Positions 63,090 through 64,000 of a DNA stretch of 64,000 nt are shown one piece after another. Both the position numbers and the translations under genes were made by a program. The first letter of the stretch is position 1, and every line of letters begins with the position of its first letter. The stretch covers positions 163,606 to 227,605 of the forward strand of contig NZ_VNHM01000003.1 in assembly GCF_008124625.1 (NCBI RefSeq), in the 5' to 3' direction. Source of the stretch: Desulfallas thermosapovorans DSM 6562. Its GTDB lineage: Bacteria; Bacillota; Desulfotomaculia; Desulfotomaculales; Desulfallaceae. Below the pieces are notes generated by a model. The model was not told where the DNA came from. It did no database searches and worked only from the letters and a program-made list of their open reading frames with translations.

Positions 63090-63794
63090 TCAAGCCAGCC
63101 ATTTAGCCAACTTGTCAGGATTAATGCGGATCATCCTGCCTTCGAATGCTATGCTTTTTTCTTGTTTAAAAGTATTAAGAGCCGATGTAACGGTTTGCCG
63201 TGAAATGCCCACCATACTGGCAATTTCTTCATGGGTTAAATGTATATTTATTTTAATTCCATTTTTGGTATGCACGCCCATACGTTCGCCCATTTTCATT
63301 AATAATGTTGCCAATCTCCCCAGCGCCTGACTGCATACCATTTCATGGATAATAGCCTCAGCTTCACGCATTCTAGCTGCTAACAAATTTATAATTTTAA
63401 AGGTCAAAAATGAATTTTGAGTCATTATTTCCATGAATTTTGTTTTAGATAATAACACCACCGAACCTTTGCTAATGGTTCCCGCAAAACAAGTTCGTTT
63501 TATATCAAGAAATGTTTCCGCCATCCCCACCAGTTCCCCCGGGCCACGAATGCTACCAACGGTTACCCTTTTGCCATCCGCAGAAATTCTATATATTTTT
63601 ACCCAACCGCTCTCAATTAAGTATACTTGATCGGAAACATCACCAGCGGAAAATAACACATAATTCTTGGGACATTGTATAACCATCCCAGCCTGCCTGA
63701 TTAGCTGTTTTTCCATATCATTTAATACTAAATCGGCCCTTATATCGTCTAAACCACCGGTACTATAATCGTATAAATTATCATTCATAACCAT
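63090..63794 (-). CDS. Crp/Fnr-family transcriptional regulator
   Basis: 234 residues. The cNMP-binding-like domain has VLFSAGDVSDQVYLIESGWV, KRVTVGSIRGPGELVGMAETF and the long dimer helix. The C-terminal HTH is LTHEEIASMVGISRQTVTSALNTFKQ. No N-terminal FNR-type cysteine cluster is seen, so it is not an oxygen-sensing FNR; the cAMP-contact Arg/Ser pattern is not clear either. Effector unknown. Confidence 0.93.
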   Translation of the reverse strand: MVMNDNLYDYSTGGLDDIRADLVLNDMEKQLIRQAGMVIQCPKNYVLFSAGDVSDQVYLIESGWVKIYRISADGKRVTVGSIRGPGELVGMAETFLDIKRTCFAGTISKGSVVLLSKTKFMEIMTQNSFLTFKIINLLAARMREAEAIIHEMVCSQALGRLATLLMKMGERMGVHTKNGIKINIHLTHEEIASMVGISRQTVTSALNTFKQEKSIAFEGRMIRINPDKLAKWLA

Positions 63795-63911
63795 CGATAC
63801 CCCTACCTGTTTATTTTATCTTACCGGGCCATAATCTATTATTAAACCACTGGTGACTTAGCCCTACTCGCCAATGCATGGCATTAATAATACAAACTTT
63901 GTTTGATGGTT

Positions 63912-63948
63912 TTCAGTTAGCGCCACCTGATAAGGGACGCTAACTGAA
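63912..63948. other. Hairpin near the right edge
   Basis: TTCAGTTAGCG (63912-63922) and CGCTAACTGAA (63938-63948) form an 11-bp stem with a 15-base loop in the region before the Crp/Fnr gene. It could be a terminator of a gene outside the window or an operator. Confidence 0.5.
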
Positions 63949-64000
63949 TTATGGACATCAATTATCTAATGAGATAAGGAACGGTTTCCAGTTCAATGGC

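Overview
The window comes from a spore-forming member of the Firmicutes, most likely a Desulfotomaculum-like clostridium (Peptococcaceae/Desulfallaceae). The spore genes are yabG, gin/csfB and bofA. Other signs are two T-box leaders, a large Firmicute-type SRP RNA, a four-subunit 2-oxoacid:ferredoxin oxidoreductase and a Crp/Fnr regulator in an anaerobe-like gene set. Genus-level placement is inferred from gene content only.

Left part (1-28 kb): nearly everything is on the minus strand and follows the classical origin-proximal order known from Bacillus subtilis: dnaX-ebfC-recR-bofA, then gin, an Orn/Lys/Arg decarboxylase, tmk, holB, ricT, yabA, rsmI, abrB (opposite strand), metG, tatD, yabE-like, rsmA and yabG. 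Inserted into this order are korABCD with a P-loop protein, cobO, a YkuK-family protein and a Nal1-like serine protease. metG has a T-box leader. ffs (SRP RNA) and tRNA-Ser(GGA) lie upstream of dnaX.

Middle part (28-39 kb) is accessory: a DEAD-box helicase, a BaiN/HI0933-like flavoprotein, a DctPQM TRAP transporter, a LysM protein and an acyl-CoA synthetase. It ends in a scar zone with a truncated histidine kinase and a flagellin gene cut off after about 52 codons next to an Rpn-family nuclease/transposase. tRNA-Ser(CGA) and tadA follow.

Integrated element (38,959-52,238): a 13.3-kb element sits in the 3' end of tRNA-Arg(CCT), bounded by a 45-bp direct repeat. It carries a tyrosine integrase with 11-bp-spaced arm-type sites at both ends, a zinc-finger primase fragment, a RepA-like ATPase and a striking array of inverted 9-mers (probable origin). 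It also has two HK97-fold major capsid genes (one with and one without the scaffolding delta domain), a tape-measure-like protein and an ArpU-like regulator, plus several small genes. No terminase, portal, protease or lysis gene is visible, so it resembles a phage satellite or a strongly reduced prophage.

Right part (52-64 kb): tRNA-Arg(ACG), tRNA-Ser(GCT), tRNA-Ser(TGA), serS, and a T-box-controlled serine operon (class V aminotransferase, serA). With the two tRNA-Ser genes further left, all four serine isoacceptors are in the window. pdxST follows, then a HypB-like GTPase with an altered metal site beside a sigma-54 activator, two small unknown genes, and a Crp/Fnr regulator near two matching palindromes.
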